Assembly (NCBI GenBank): GCA_033026295.1
Contig: CM065174.1
Span: 1,415,001-1,479,000, forward strand
DNA from: Channa striata
Lineage: Eukaryota; Chordata; Actinopteri; Anabantiformes; Channidae
Length of the DNA: 64,000 nucleotides
Direction of reading: 5' to 3'
The position numbers and the translations under genes are program-made. The notes under the pieces are model-generated. The model saw nothing but the letters and a program-made list of their open reading frames with translations, made no database searches and was not told the origin of the DNA. Shown here one piece after another: positions 37,273 through 47,820 of this stretch (positions are counted from its first letter, which is position 1; the number at the start of each line of letters is the position of its first letter).

Positions 37273-38560
37273 GAGAATTACGAATAACAAGCTTTTTTTG
37301 CAGCACCTCGGCAAACAAGGGCAACAAAAGGCAGAAAACTGGGTCCCCGTTTTATTTGTAACTTTATAGATGGTTTTCTTTTTGTTGTGATAGCAGCAGA
37401 CACGTTTGACCCGCTGCAATTGGAAAAACAGGTGATAGTAAAGCAGAAAGCCGTTGTAAGCAGCTGGATGTGGCAGCCCTCAGGTCGAGGCCATCAAACC
37501 ATTTATAAAAGAACAGACAGCACGCTGTTATATGTGCTGCTTTTAATGGTGCGACCAACGAGCTGTGTGCTCGAGTCTCTTACTGCTTTCGTTTGTTACA
37601 GAAACCGTGAGGTGGTTGTTTGCTAGATTTACACAGGGTCGTCAAGGGTCAGCAGACGTTTGTGTTTCTCGTGAGTCCATTGGACTTGGAGAATGCTGGG
37701 GCATAACAACTAATAAAATAATTTATTTTCAGGCTTTGATTCAGTGACAGGATACAAGTTTTCAGTTAGAAAATCTCTTGGAACTTGCACGAGTTTATTC
37801 TTTCTTATATTCTTAACAATGGACTTACAGGAAGAATAAAGATTTCTTTGACTCGTTTACTAACCAAATTGAAGCCATTATCACAGAAGGTCTCGCAGAA
37901 CCTCATGATTGTTGCTTGTGGAATACGGAGGCTTTAGTTCTGGTTGCACAAAGAGAATAGCAAACACTGCAGACAAAGCAACCGTGTCCGCAGAAAACTC
38001 GAGGATCTGTGTGCGTGATGAAAACATACAGGAAACATGTGACGGAGTGAGATTTTACTGACATTACTGATTCAGTCAGGAACTAGGAACATTTGTTCTG
38101 GTCTGGAACGAAATTCCAAACAAGCTAAATCGAGGTTGTCATGGCAGCGGCAGTGATGAAGGCAGTTTACCACCGGACTGGTAAAACCGCTCTGCAGCCA
38201 ACTGATTTATTCCAGTATCTCACTGTGCTTTTAATTGTTTTTACAGTGTGTATTTATGACAGCCGTCCAGTAGCGCCCGTTGGACCTGAATTACATTAAA
38301 GTGAAGAGAGAAAGGATGGACTCGGGGCTTCTGACTCAGTTTGACTCTGAACTGATTCATGGTGATATCGGACGAGGGTCCCTTTAATTTTTTTCTCTCC
38401 TGTCCTCCACCTACCACCAGTCTCCCCCCTTTACACTGTATCAGCCCTTTGTCAACTCAACACGCTTCCCAAGGCGGCAGAGTTTGCTGCCTTCCTCTCC
38501 TTTGGCATAATGTTTCGTATTGGAAGCTCCATTTGACGCCCATGGGAGCGACTTCACATG
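37273..38560. other. Non-coding stretch, nothing recognised
   Basis: No gene recognised. Short overlapping frames on both strands at 37174-37747 are unsupported. The 148-codon frame from 38359 runs into the repeat at 38561 and is rejected. Confidence 0.6.
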
Positions 38561-38632
38561 CACATTTACATTTACATTTAGTCATTTTGGCAGACGCTTT
38601 TATCCAAAGCGACTTACAGAGTAATTTGGTGC
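38561..38632 (+). repeat. Teleost repeat core (TTTATCCAAAGCGACTTACA type)
   Basis: CACATTTACATTTACATTTA, then GTCATTTTGGCAGACGCTTT and TATCCAAAGCGACTTACAGA. This phrase is one of the most frequent dispersed sequences in teleost genomes as I remember it. The element family name is left open. Similarity fades after about 38632. Confidence 0.8.
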
Positions 38633-40531
38633 ACGCACACGATGGCGATGGCTCATCTGCCCCACCGGCACAAACACTTCAGGCGAAGGTTGCGTTGCAC
38701 GATGAGTTTCATACGGCGACAATGGCGCACACGTACTTCCTGACTAGGAACCACTGTAGCGCACAACATCTCACACTTCTGGGTAAATGGAGTTGGGCCC
38801 AATAACACGTGATAAAAATCTTACCACTATTCATCTGCCTTGCACATCATAGAGGCCTGTTGTGAGGCTCTGCGTTTCTACTCCTGCATAGTGTTATAAC
38901 CATAACTGTTAACATGTAGTGAACAACTCATGCCTTCTGAGCCTTACTATGATAATAATTAATTCATTAGTTGATAAAACATATTTTTTATTGTTCAGTG
39001 CCAAATTTAAAAGACATTCTACTGCATAACTGCGACAGCACGTCTAATAGGAGCTGACATCGAAGCACTGTAAGGTGTGGTCAGGGTTAGCTGACTGAAA
39101 ACTGACTCGGGAATTGGACTCGGTGGTGCAGTGCAATGACAAGAGAGAAGCGTTATCATGCCAGTGTATGGTTGGTTATCAGTTATGAGCCCCTGGTTAC
39201 GGTTGAGTAGGTCACCAATTAACATTATCACAAGACTGGCAGTGGGTGATGTGATGTAAAAACAGCAAAGTTCCAAAAAACAAGGGTTTGAAACCCGACA
39301 CGCCGGGTTGTTTTATTCCTTAATAAACTGCTAGTCAGTGCTTCTGTATTTTACCCAAACCATGATTTTGCCTTTTCGCCTGATTGCCTCGTTTTTCTTC
39401 TTCTGTAACCTAAACAGTGAAAAGTGTGTTTTTGTGCCCAAACCAAATGACACAGCGGTATAAAGATGTACGGACTGTAGCTGCATATGGAGCAGGTACC
39501 TACTGGTGCAGATAACAAGACGTAGCACCCAGCTAATGGTGTGATAACGTCCAAAGAAGAAAAACCTGAAAATTCAGGCTATGGACACATCTAGAAAACA
39601 GGCTCATTGCTGTGTTTGTTCCTCAAGTTATGAGTTCACAGGTCATTGTGTCATTCAGAACAAACCAGCACCTGATTGTTTGTCGTCATCTTTCCACTGA
39701 CTGTATTGTAAAGAAAATTGTAAAGTGACACTCTGTTGCTGATAAATACACAAATGGTCTCTGACGTGTGAACAAGACATTCATCCATGTGAACATGTCC
39801 TCTGCCTTACAAACTCCTCACAGAGCTGACAGACGCCAGTAAGTCACATGATGAAGGTACATGCTCTGTTATTGTCCATTGAGGAGGTTGTTGAATGACA
39901 AATGATGGAGGGAGGATTTTGCTGACACAGTGTGAATTTGCCAGGTTGGAGAAACCAATGGGAGTCATCCGGTAGTAAGTGGAAAATATTCCAGCTTGTT
40001 GGATTTTCACAAAAGCAGAGGTGGTTACTGGCGTGTTGAAGAAAGGCTTCGAGTTGAATTAAAAACAGTGTTCTGTGTTTCCTTCAGGAATCTGATGGAA
40101 GGCTGTATTCACTCCGATGTCAGTTTGACCTCACAGATATTTGAAGCCCTGTGAGAGAGAGACGGTAATGGAACAGAAAGGATGGGTTGTTTGGAGTTAG
40201 ACAAGTTCTGTATTTTTTTCCCAGGGTCGAGCCGGGTTGCTCCTTCAGATTGATGCCAGATTGCACTGAAAGACATACAGATGGGAGACCGACACAAACA
40301 AATGAGGGGGAGACATCGGAGCGTTGCCATCTCCTTTAAACTTCACTGCCTGATTATTTAGTACAGGATGAAGGGATGAACGCTGAGGTTGCCAGGTTGG
40401 ATCGGCACTGCTGGAAGCTTAGACAGTGAATTGTCAGCTACATGATCTGCCTGTGCAGAGGTTGATACTAGAGGGAGAGAAAAGCTTCATTTTGAACTGC
40501 CTGATAATTTACAGTAGCAGTTTACAGATAG
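38633..40531. other. Non-coding stretch with outlying TTGCCAGGTTGGA motifs
   Basis: No gene recognised. Exact or near copies of the 36.3-kb motif lie at 39938-39950 and 40388-40400. A GGACTCGGTGGTGCAGTG word at 39115-39132 resembles a tRNA-like SINE head, but no body follows. Confidence 0.55.
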
Positions 40532-40585
40532 TCAAACTGATCCCGCATCAGCCAAACTGATCCCGCATCAGCCAAACTGATCCCG
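40532..40585 (+). repeat. 20-bp tandem repeat, 2.7 copies
   Basis: The unit CAAACTGATCCCGCATCAGC is repeated head to tail with a 20-bp period at about 40533, 40553 and 40573. The third copy is cut short after GATCCCG. The copies are identical, so the duplication is recent compared with the surrounding decayed repeats. Confidence 0.92.
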
Positions 40586-42760
40586 TTACTTTTTACTGTA
40601 ATTTTTACGTTTTTAGTTTAGCTTTTTGGAATGTAACTCCGACAGCCTCCCTGTGGACACTTTAGGTCTTTTAATTACTGTGTTACACAACTATAAAATA
40701 TTTCTTTTTACATTTTAACTGCATTGACAAGTCCAGAGTGTGATTATATCATCCTCCAGTTACTCCAGCCTGTCTTTAACTCATGCTTTACAGCCAAATG
40801 TTGCTCACACCCACAGAACATCATGTCAATTCCAGTGAAGCTCCCAAAGTTACCAAATATGTCAGGTTTCATTTTTGCAGTACATAGATGAAATGATGCA
40901 CAAGACATCAAACATACTCCAGTTTGATGGGATGATGCCGCCATAAAAAATACAACACCCTGGGTGTAAATATTTCAGTCAATGTGAACATCACAGCGTC
41001 AGTGAAGCTGATGCTGAAGACGCAGGTTTGTCAGACATACAGTTTTCAAAACAAAGTGAACAAAATGAGAAAAGTGCGCGTCAGTGGATTTAACGCACAT
41101 TCCTTAAACGTGGAAGTGTAAAGAGTTGGAGATATTGCGTGAGCACTACATACAGTATGTGGCAGTTTGACGACATATTTAAGGTGGTTGTTCTTAATGT
41201 TGATGTAAAATCTGTGTTTGAAAAGGCGAAACCCCTCCTCCCTAACAGAAACGTTAACAGACTTATGTTTGCACGTTTCTTTTTTACTTGCATGGGAGAA
41301 GGACATGTCCAGAGGGCAGTATCACATTTGACAATTTCCCGAAACAATCCAGAAATGGAAATTAAATGTGCGTGTCCGCTGTGTAAACCGCTGACAACAC
41401 TGTGTCTGTGAAGGGAAACGTGAATTTTAACCATAAACTGATGAACCTTTTTGTTCTGTTCGTATGTGAAGCCTCTGGAGTTCCCTCGGTTTCTGCAATA
41501 AATGCTCAGATTTGACAGACAATTATAATCCCCTGTCTTACCCTGCTACTGAATAAACCTATGAATATTTGAGGGATAACAAGAGGTCATTTCAAAAACC
41601 AAATGGTAAATTGTGAAACATTTTCAGTTTTCTTAACCAGTGTGCTCCGTGATGAATAAAGGTTGTTCTTCTTCTTCTAACTTTATACAAAATTAGTGAG
41701 AACATCTAGACAGGTGTGAACTGACTCTCCACATTATCTAATCAGCTTGTTCCACACATCTACGCACAACGTGGCGTTGAGGTTTGGGAGGTGTGCACAT
41801 TTAAAAGCCTCTGAGTCCTACTGTTACCCACAATTCCCTTCTCTGCGTAGATCTGGAGACGTTGACGTGTATCATGAATGTATAATTCTGCTGTTAGACT
41901 GAACTGAACTCTTGCATCCTGTTTAACAAAGTATTGTAGTCTGAGCATGTGCAGAAATAAATCAGTGAAAACCTCATTTCCACCAGAGCCTGAGCCACTG
42001 AAAGCAGGTGAGCGCAGTGATCAGAGCTCCTCTGGCCTGACACTTCACTATATGGAAACGAAAGTCAGTTTCTTTGGAGGGCGGCTGCCTGAGCCAAACA
42101 CTCAAGGGTGGTGTGTGTGTGTGTGTGTCTCATACGCTTCACACTTTGGTTTAGACGACGCCTCACATCCCTAACGTATGATAATGTGTGGCTTCCTCTT
42201 TCCAGAATGAGAAGACTGGCGGACAGCCAGGGGCGGCTTCCGTCAGGAGGTGTTTTCTAAAAGTCAAATTACTGTGTTACACAGCAGCTTCATGCTGATG
42301 AAGTGCTGCAGCATCAGACGGTTGCCGCTGGGTAAAACATGATATCATGTCCCATTTGAAGGAAGCACCTTCAAGTGAGAGTACACTAATGTGAAGCTGT
42401 TACTTTGTGGAAATTTATATTTTATGCTATGGTAATGAAATGTGATCATTTCTGTGCTTAGTTTGTCATGTAGGTGCTGCAGGTTCAACCTAAATCCAGC
42501 CACAAATGGCTCTTATTGGGCAATGGATTGGACTTTTTCTCAACATGAAGGTTTGGTGACAGTTAGCATACATGACAAGTCACAAACAATAATTCTCTGC
42601 TTTTCCTGCAAAAAGTCTAATCTTGCAGTACAACAAGCAGTTTTAATGAAAGACATGTTCATAGTGTCGCCTGGAAAGTCACAGACAGGCTCTGAATTCA
42701 AAACGTGTCAAACATTTTGCCGTTTTCTCCGTATCGCGTCTGCTCTGCCATGTGGGTCGT
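40586..42760. other. Non-coding stretch, nothing recognised
   Basis: No gene recognised. The frames at 41046-41434 (minus) and 41139-41411 (plus) overlap in opposite directions and resemble nothing known. A GT run lies at 42111-42128. Confidence 0.6.
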
Positions 42761-42930
42761 GAGGGGTTTCACGGTGAGCGTGCAGTACTGATGGATCATG
42801 TGAAGGTCTCCCGGTTCTAATCCGTGCCCCCGCTCCAGGTGATGCTCCCTGGCTGCGGCTGCCCACTGCTCCCCACAGGGGGAGTCGCTTAAATGCAGAG
42901 ATGGAATTTCAGAGTCAATTTCATGTTACT
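42761..42930 (+). repeat. SINE-like element, second degenerate copy
   Basis: A tRNA-like head is suggested by GGTCTCCCGGTTCTAATCCG (B-box-like GGTTCTAATCC). The body contains GGCTGCGGCTGCCCACTGCT and GCTTAAATGCAGAGATGGAA, followed by TTTCAGAGTCAATTTCATG. Head and tail blocks are those of 16740-16865, with a longer middle. The element is decayed and non-coding. Confidence 0.6.
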
Positions 42931-43089
42931 GTAATTCCTGCTGTGTAGTTATAGTTTTTCTACAATTTGTTCAGATCAGCCAGACCCTGACTTCAAACCT
43001 GACACTTTGTTGTAAAGTTTAGGAAACCTGAAACTTTCTTCTTGCTTTTACACGCTTTACTGTAGCTTCAGGATAAATTTAGATGAAGA

Positions 43090-43830
43090 AGAAGAAGAAA
43101 CAGAGCAAAAAGCCCTTAAGAATCGTTGCAGACTCTGAAATGCAAATAACAAAAGCTATTGTTCTCATTAGGCTAATGAACTGGATTTTTCCTCTAATAG
43201 CCCCAGAGTCTCTATGGACACGTAGACAGCAGGACAGTGGACAAAGTAGAGCCCTGTGTAGAGTTGGTGCTGCAGCTGGAGAAGGACGGGCCACAGTATT
43301 TCGCAAAAATGCTGACAGACCCCAACCAGAAAATGTGCTTAGAAGACCGACAGTTTCCTGCACTCACCTATTCAGGCAGTGAGAACGCGGTTTAGGAAGT
43401 GGGCTAAACTCATCTCCCACATACGGCTGTGGGACACGCAGGGAGGCAGTTTGGGAATGGGAGCGACTTCACACCATCTGCATGCGATGATGTTGGTCCC
43501 AAAGGCTTCCAGCTGGGCTCTGTCTGCTCCTCAGTGTTTCACCACCAGACAAAACAGTCATGTAGATTCTTGACAAGGTCGGCGTTTTACCTGCGAACTC
43601 TGCGGAATCAGCGGGGATTCGGTGCAGCCAGGCCCAGGCTGCCAGCTGCCACCTGAGCGATCAGCCTCCTGTTTTACAGGTGTCAACAGAAATGTTCCAA
43701 CTCTGAGTCCCAGAGTCTTCGACTCCAAAACGACAAACTCTCTCTGTCCCCATGAATGCTGCTTCAGCTCTCATTTCGCAGCACTAATTGGCGTTTAATT
43801 GGCCTCCTCTGATTGGTTACAGGGCCCTTC
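43090..43830. promoter_or_regulatory. CNE-like block with octamer, SOX and CCAAT-type motifs
   Basis: ATGCAAAT (43140-43147, POU octamer) is followed directly by AACAAAAG and ATTGTTC, two SOX-type cores in opposite orientation, then by CATTAGGCTAATGAAC. Further on, ATTGG (inverted CCAAT) occurs three times at 43787, 43798 and 43812. The open frames here (up to 99 codons) are unsupported. Regulatory role is inferred from motifs only. Confidence 0.4.
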
Positions 43831-44689
43831 CATCTGCGCTGATGCTTTTCATCAATAATAATGAATGTCTTAAACCAAAGAGCTGGTTAACGGAATCTTT
43901 GGGTTTCTTTAAATCATTCTTGCTTCCTTCTGTCTTTATGTTCATATTCATGCAGGAAATGGTTCAGACAGGAGCCATCTGTTGGAATACAGTATAATAT
44001 GATGGCAATATGGTGGATATTCATTCTGTTACTTTCTAGAAACTATAGACTTTGGGAAAACACTCATGGATACGAATGTGGGTTTATTATCTCATTGTTT
44101 TTGGCACAAACATACCCGACAATAACATACATGAGCCTCCTCAAGCCTGCGTCAACCAAAGACGATCACACTGAGGCCATTGCATCAGTGATGAGAATGT
44201 AAAGGTGAGCAGCTCAACTGCTGAAACAACAAAAACTGATGGTTAGATCAAACAGATTTCACACTGGCATGTCAGTTGTGTCTATAACATGGTAAAGCAG
44301 CTCATAGATGTTCTAAGCGACGCGGCGCAGACCGTCTCCACCCCACTCCTACGCTGGTTGACTTCCACAGTGACAGGCTGAAGCAAGAATGCGTTAACCT
44401 GTTTGATTTTCAGTCAAACGTCAGCTGAGGTTGTGAAGCTGGAGTGTCGTGGCTGCGGCCTGATACGGGCTGGTCGGCACATTCGCTTTCTGAGCTCTGT
44501 CACTGAGGGAGAAGTGGCGATGCTCTGCTCTCTTCTCTTCCTCGTGATGGATGTTTTTCGCTGATTAAAGGAACATTTCAGCAGCCAACTTGCCATTTGG
44601 CTGCTTTGGCTGCATCTGTTCACTCGTCTGCCTTTCTTCCCCTCGCTCTCCCCTCAACCTTTTCCCTCTCTTTCTCTTTGTCTGTGCAG
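43831..44689. other. Non-coding stretch ending in a polypyrimidine tract
   Basis: No gene recognised. The final 60 bases (about 44630-44689) are strongly pyrimidine-rich and end in TCTGTGCAG, a good 3' splice-site context for the candidate exon that follows. Confidence 0.5.
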
Positions 44690-44752
44690 GCAAACTTGGC
44701 AGACTTTGACGGACAGCTGGCTGAGTCAATGACAAACATCGAGGACTTTTAA
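44690..44752 (+). CDS. Possible terminal coding exon (20 codons plus stop)
   Basis: A strong acceptor (long pyrimidine run, then GTGCAG at 44684-44689) is followed by an open frame beginning GCAAACTTGG and ending GAGGACTTTTAA. It would encode 20 residues starting ANLADFDG and ending TNIEDF, an acidic tail. An ATTAAA word lies about 110 bp downstream. I do not recognise the peptide, and no matching upstream exon was found in the window. Short open frames after an AG are common by chance, so this is tentative. Confidence 0.2.
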   Translation, partial: ANLADFDGQLAESMTNIEDF

Positions 44753-44782
44753 TGCTCGGCTGCAGGGTCCCCTGGTCTGGCC

Positions 44783-44817
44783 TACGTGGGCGCGCACATC
44801 ACGTGGACGTGCACGTG
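44783..44817. promoter_or_regulatory. Tandem E-box cluster
   Basis: Two perfect CACGTG E-boxes (44800-44805 and 44812-44817) are separated by exactly 6 bp, with a third ACGTG core at 44784. Paired E-boxes spaced 6-7 bp are the known arrangement for CLOCK:BMAL1 binding. ACGTG cores also suit HIF/ARNT-type factors. Function is inferred. Confidence 0.45.
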
Positions 44818-45550
44818 AACGCAGCAGTGCTTCAAACCCTGTGAAAAGAGGACACTCCCCCCAATTAAAGAGGTAGGCTGCTGTTCAGTGAGAGGCAAAG
44901 CACAGCAAACAAATTCACCACGTGCGTTTGTTCAGTTTGCTTTTCGGACAAACTCCACCACTAAGACCTGAGTGTAAGCACGAACCCATGTGCTGTTGAC
45001 GCTGCTGTTCCACAGTGTCGTCTCTCCACTCATGTATCCCTGCTTCATTTACGTTGCGGGAGTAATACCCAGGTGTTTCATTTTTCCGAGTAGGAATGCG
45101 TTCAGATCAGGATTACCTGTCTTTTTCATTTTCTCACACCAGATCTGTAAGTTGCTCTTGGGTTGCAGGGCATTTTACCTTCAAGATAATAAAAAAAAAA
45201 AATCAATGAGAGTGCAGACACACCTGCTGGGTTTCTCACCTTAATGTCCAACATGATCCACACCAGACGTCCTTGGCTGCAGGGTAAAAGAAAAGGCTCC
45301 CAAACAAGAGTTATTCTGTTGGACACGCCTGCTTTTTGCAAGATGAGTTGCCCCGTTTGAACGGCTTTGGAACGAAATGCCTCTGGTTTATTTTGTCCTT
45401 TCATCAGAAGCAACGAACGTTTAAAAGTCGTGTGAAAAGGTGATCACCCAAAGATCTCAATCCGGTTCTGATGACCTACAGTGCAAAATGCCACCTCTCC
45501 AGCAGAATTTACACATGCTCATAATAGAAGAAGAAAGCCGCTCGCAATTA
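44818..45550. other. Non-coding stretch, nothing recognised
   Basis: No gene recognised. A short A-rich run lies at about 45190-45202. Overlapping plus and minus frames at 44990-45413 have no supporting features. Confidence 0.6.
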
Positions 45551-45571
45551 GTGTGTGTGTGTGTGTGTGTG
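45551..45571. repeat. (GT)n microsatellite
   Basis: Uninterrupted GT run of about 10 units, directly before CNE-like sequence. Confidence 0.96.
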
Positions 45572-45579
45572 AGACCGTG

Positions 45580-46150
45580 AATTTAGCTAATGCAGCCCTA
45601 ATAGCCCCATTAGTTTTTTGCTCTGGCTGAGTTGTTTGACGCACAAATAGGTCCATTAGGTCGCCATAGATCTCGTAACACACACACACAGGAGTGAACC
45701 CCCGAGTACACTTCACTTTATCTTAGCTTCTCTCGCCGCACACACCCCGCACGCAAACGCACCATCACAATCCGTCTTTCTTTTACACACAGTCGTATCT
45801 TTTTTCTGCTGACACGCTGCGTCTCATTGATGACTTTTCTATCAGAGCTAATTTGCTGCTGCTGCATTCGTTGTGGCGGTGACAGGCATTTCCTAATGAG
45901 ACAGAGTGCTCGCAGTAATGGCAGGTGTGTGGGCCTTGAATCAGGATTACAGTAATGAGATGAAGAGGCCTAATGGTCACAAGCAGAATAATGGGAAGCA
46001 CAGGCGCGGGATGAGAGCGACAATAATGAGAGCAAACGCTGGGACACTGAGCAGAGGAGCCGCGAGGCGACTGCTGCCGTGTTGGGTTTATTCTAATGAA
46101 AGAAACAGGTTGTTGTTTGCTTCAATGAATATTCACGACGTTCTTCTTGC
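45580..46150. promoter_or_regulatory. CNE-like block with repeated CTAAT/TAATG cores
   Basis: Contains TTTAGCTAATGCAG, CCCTAATAGCCCCATTAG, GAGCTAATTTGCTG, TTTCCTAATGAG, ACAGTAATGAG, GGCCTAATGG, ACAATAATGAG, TTCTAATGAAAG and CAATGAATATTC. The density of homeodomain-type cores in balanced-composition, repeat-free sequence is typical of vertebrate developmental enhancers. Identity and conservation are untested. Confidence 0.42.
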
Positions 46151-47559
46151 CTATATCAAATCTAAAGTTTTTGATATCGTGTTTTGCAGCAGAGTACAAA
46201 CCAGTGCAGTCTGAATCCTGAGGAGGCGTCTTTCACCACCTTCCCGTCGTGTCTGTCGTTGAGTTCTGCAGTGTCACTCGCAAACGGTTTCATAAATAGT
46301 CATTAGCAGTGAAGCTTCCGTGCTCCTGCAGAGCTGCCGGGCAGAAAGTTTCCCTAACGGAGGATTTGTGTGATGCTTTGGTTTTACTGTGACAGCACGT
46401 GTTGTAACGACAACCTCCTTTAATGCAACCGCTACCCGTCTGTGTGTGCGTTCACGCCGCAGGATTCCTCGTTAGTCCCCCCCTCACCGGAGCGGGCCTG
46501 CTCTGTGCGCTCTAACATGTTACCAGCTTGTGCTGGGGGGGTTGCACAGCCCGGCAGCTTGTCTCATATGATTAGTGATCGATTCTCGAACCACCATTAT
46601 CAGTCTGTCAGCTGAAGGTGGGGAAGTGGCTTCATCCTTTTCCATACATTGTACACTGGTCAAGTTGACATGATTTCACTCTGCATACTTTGCATATATG
46701 TGTGTAGAGTTTGTAAATATGTCTTGTAAATTGATTGTTAGTTTTCCCTTTTTTGAGACGGCTGCTAATTGACTTCAGCTATATGCCCCATGTACACGGC
46801 AGAGTCGTAGCAACGTTTAGTTGTATTGTCCTGTTAAAATAAAGAAATTAATCTTCAAATTAACTCCTACACACTAACAACAGCATTGTATCACACTATG
46901 CGTTATCATCTTAATATGTATTTATTTGAGTTCACTTCAAACTGTGGCACAAAGTTAACTGGGTTTGAGTTACAAAAAACACCTTCACATCAACTATAAA
47001 CTTGCAGCTGAGGTCAAAATAAAAATCAACATGACTAATGTTGAAAAGTTGTGGTTAAAAGCTAATATTTCCTAGTGGACAACGTCTGTCTCCTGTGGGA
47101 AGGTTCTCCCATCCAACACCACCTCCTCCCTACATGGACTTTCTGGTCTAATTTGCCATGTCCTTGCTCCGGGCATCACATGCCGGTTGGTTAACTGAGT
47201 CTCCCACAGGTGCCACACACGAACCTTTAGAGTCCGTGTGAAATGGCAAAGGGTTGAAAACACACCTGATCACACGAACAACAAAGCGTTGTTTCACACG
47301 GGACTCCGGTGGGAAATTAGGCTAAAGTTCAGTTATTCAGACGTAAACATCAACAGCACGGGGGAGAACAGCTCTTTTGCATCCTGGGACTGTTTTTGAA
47401 CATTCTGTGAGAACTGAACGTCACAGAGTTTGTCTGCCAGACGCCATCAATATGCAAACGCAGATGTGAACGTGACTTTGCTGCTGTCTGACTTCAAAAA
47501 CCCGTTAGGAAATCGAGTAGCTCTGTGCCTGCGTGGCTCCCTGCTCCTTTCAATGTAAA
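46151..47559. other. Non-coding stretch, nothing recognised
   Basis: No gene or repeat recognised. Short runs of C or G occur near 46476-46483 and 46535-46541. Confidence 0.6.
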
Positions 47560-47820
47560 CTCAAGGTCGCCAGACATATTACCGCCCCGACAGAAGTGGC
47601 GAACTGTGCCAGGAGAGCGAGGACACGGCCGGCTGCTGGCAGGCTGCTCGGCCTCACTGGCTCCCTCTCCGTGTCGCTTTATAACTTTATTGATCTGGAC
47701 AGAGCGCCGGAGCAGAGAGTCCCATTACAGGACAACGTGTTGGCCGCGGCTTCTCCTGCGATCACTCAGCAGCAGAGGTGCAGAGCAACAAGGAGAGCTC
47801 CTCCCCTGGCCGAGGTTGAA
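47560..47820. promoter_or_regulatory. Short CpG-island-like segment
   Basis: About 17 CpG dinucleotides in some 260 bp by my count, in a clearly GC-richer stretch than its surroundings, where CpG is sparse. It contains CTTTATAACTTTATTGAT, an AT-rich homeodomain or caudal-type segment, in the middle. Two long overlapping plus-strand frames (47525-47950 and 47533-47832) follow from high GC. It could be a promoter, an orphan CpG island or an unrecognised GC-rich repeat. Confidence 0.4.

Noticed and set aside
38359..38805. 148-codon open frame on the plus strand
   Set aside because: Crosses a high-copy teleost repeat core at 38561-38632.
38541..43473. Shared 17-mer ATGGGAGCGACTTCACA at about 38541 and 43457
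   Set aside because: One exact 17-mer pair is roughly within chance for 64 kb, and the flanks do not align.
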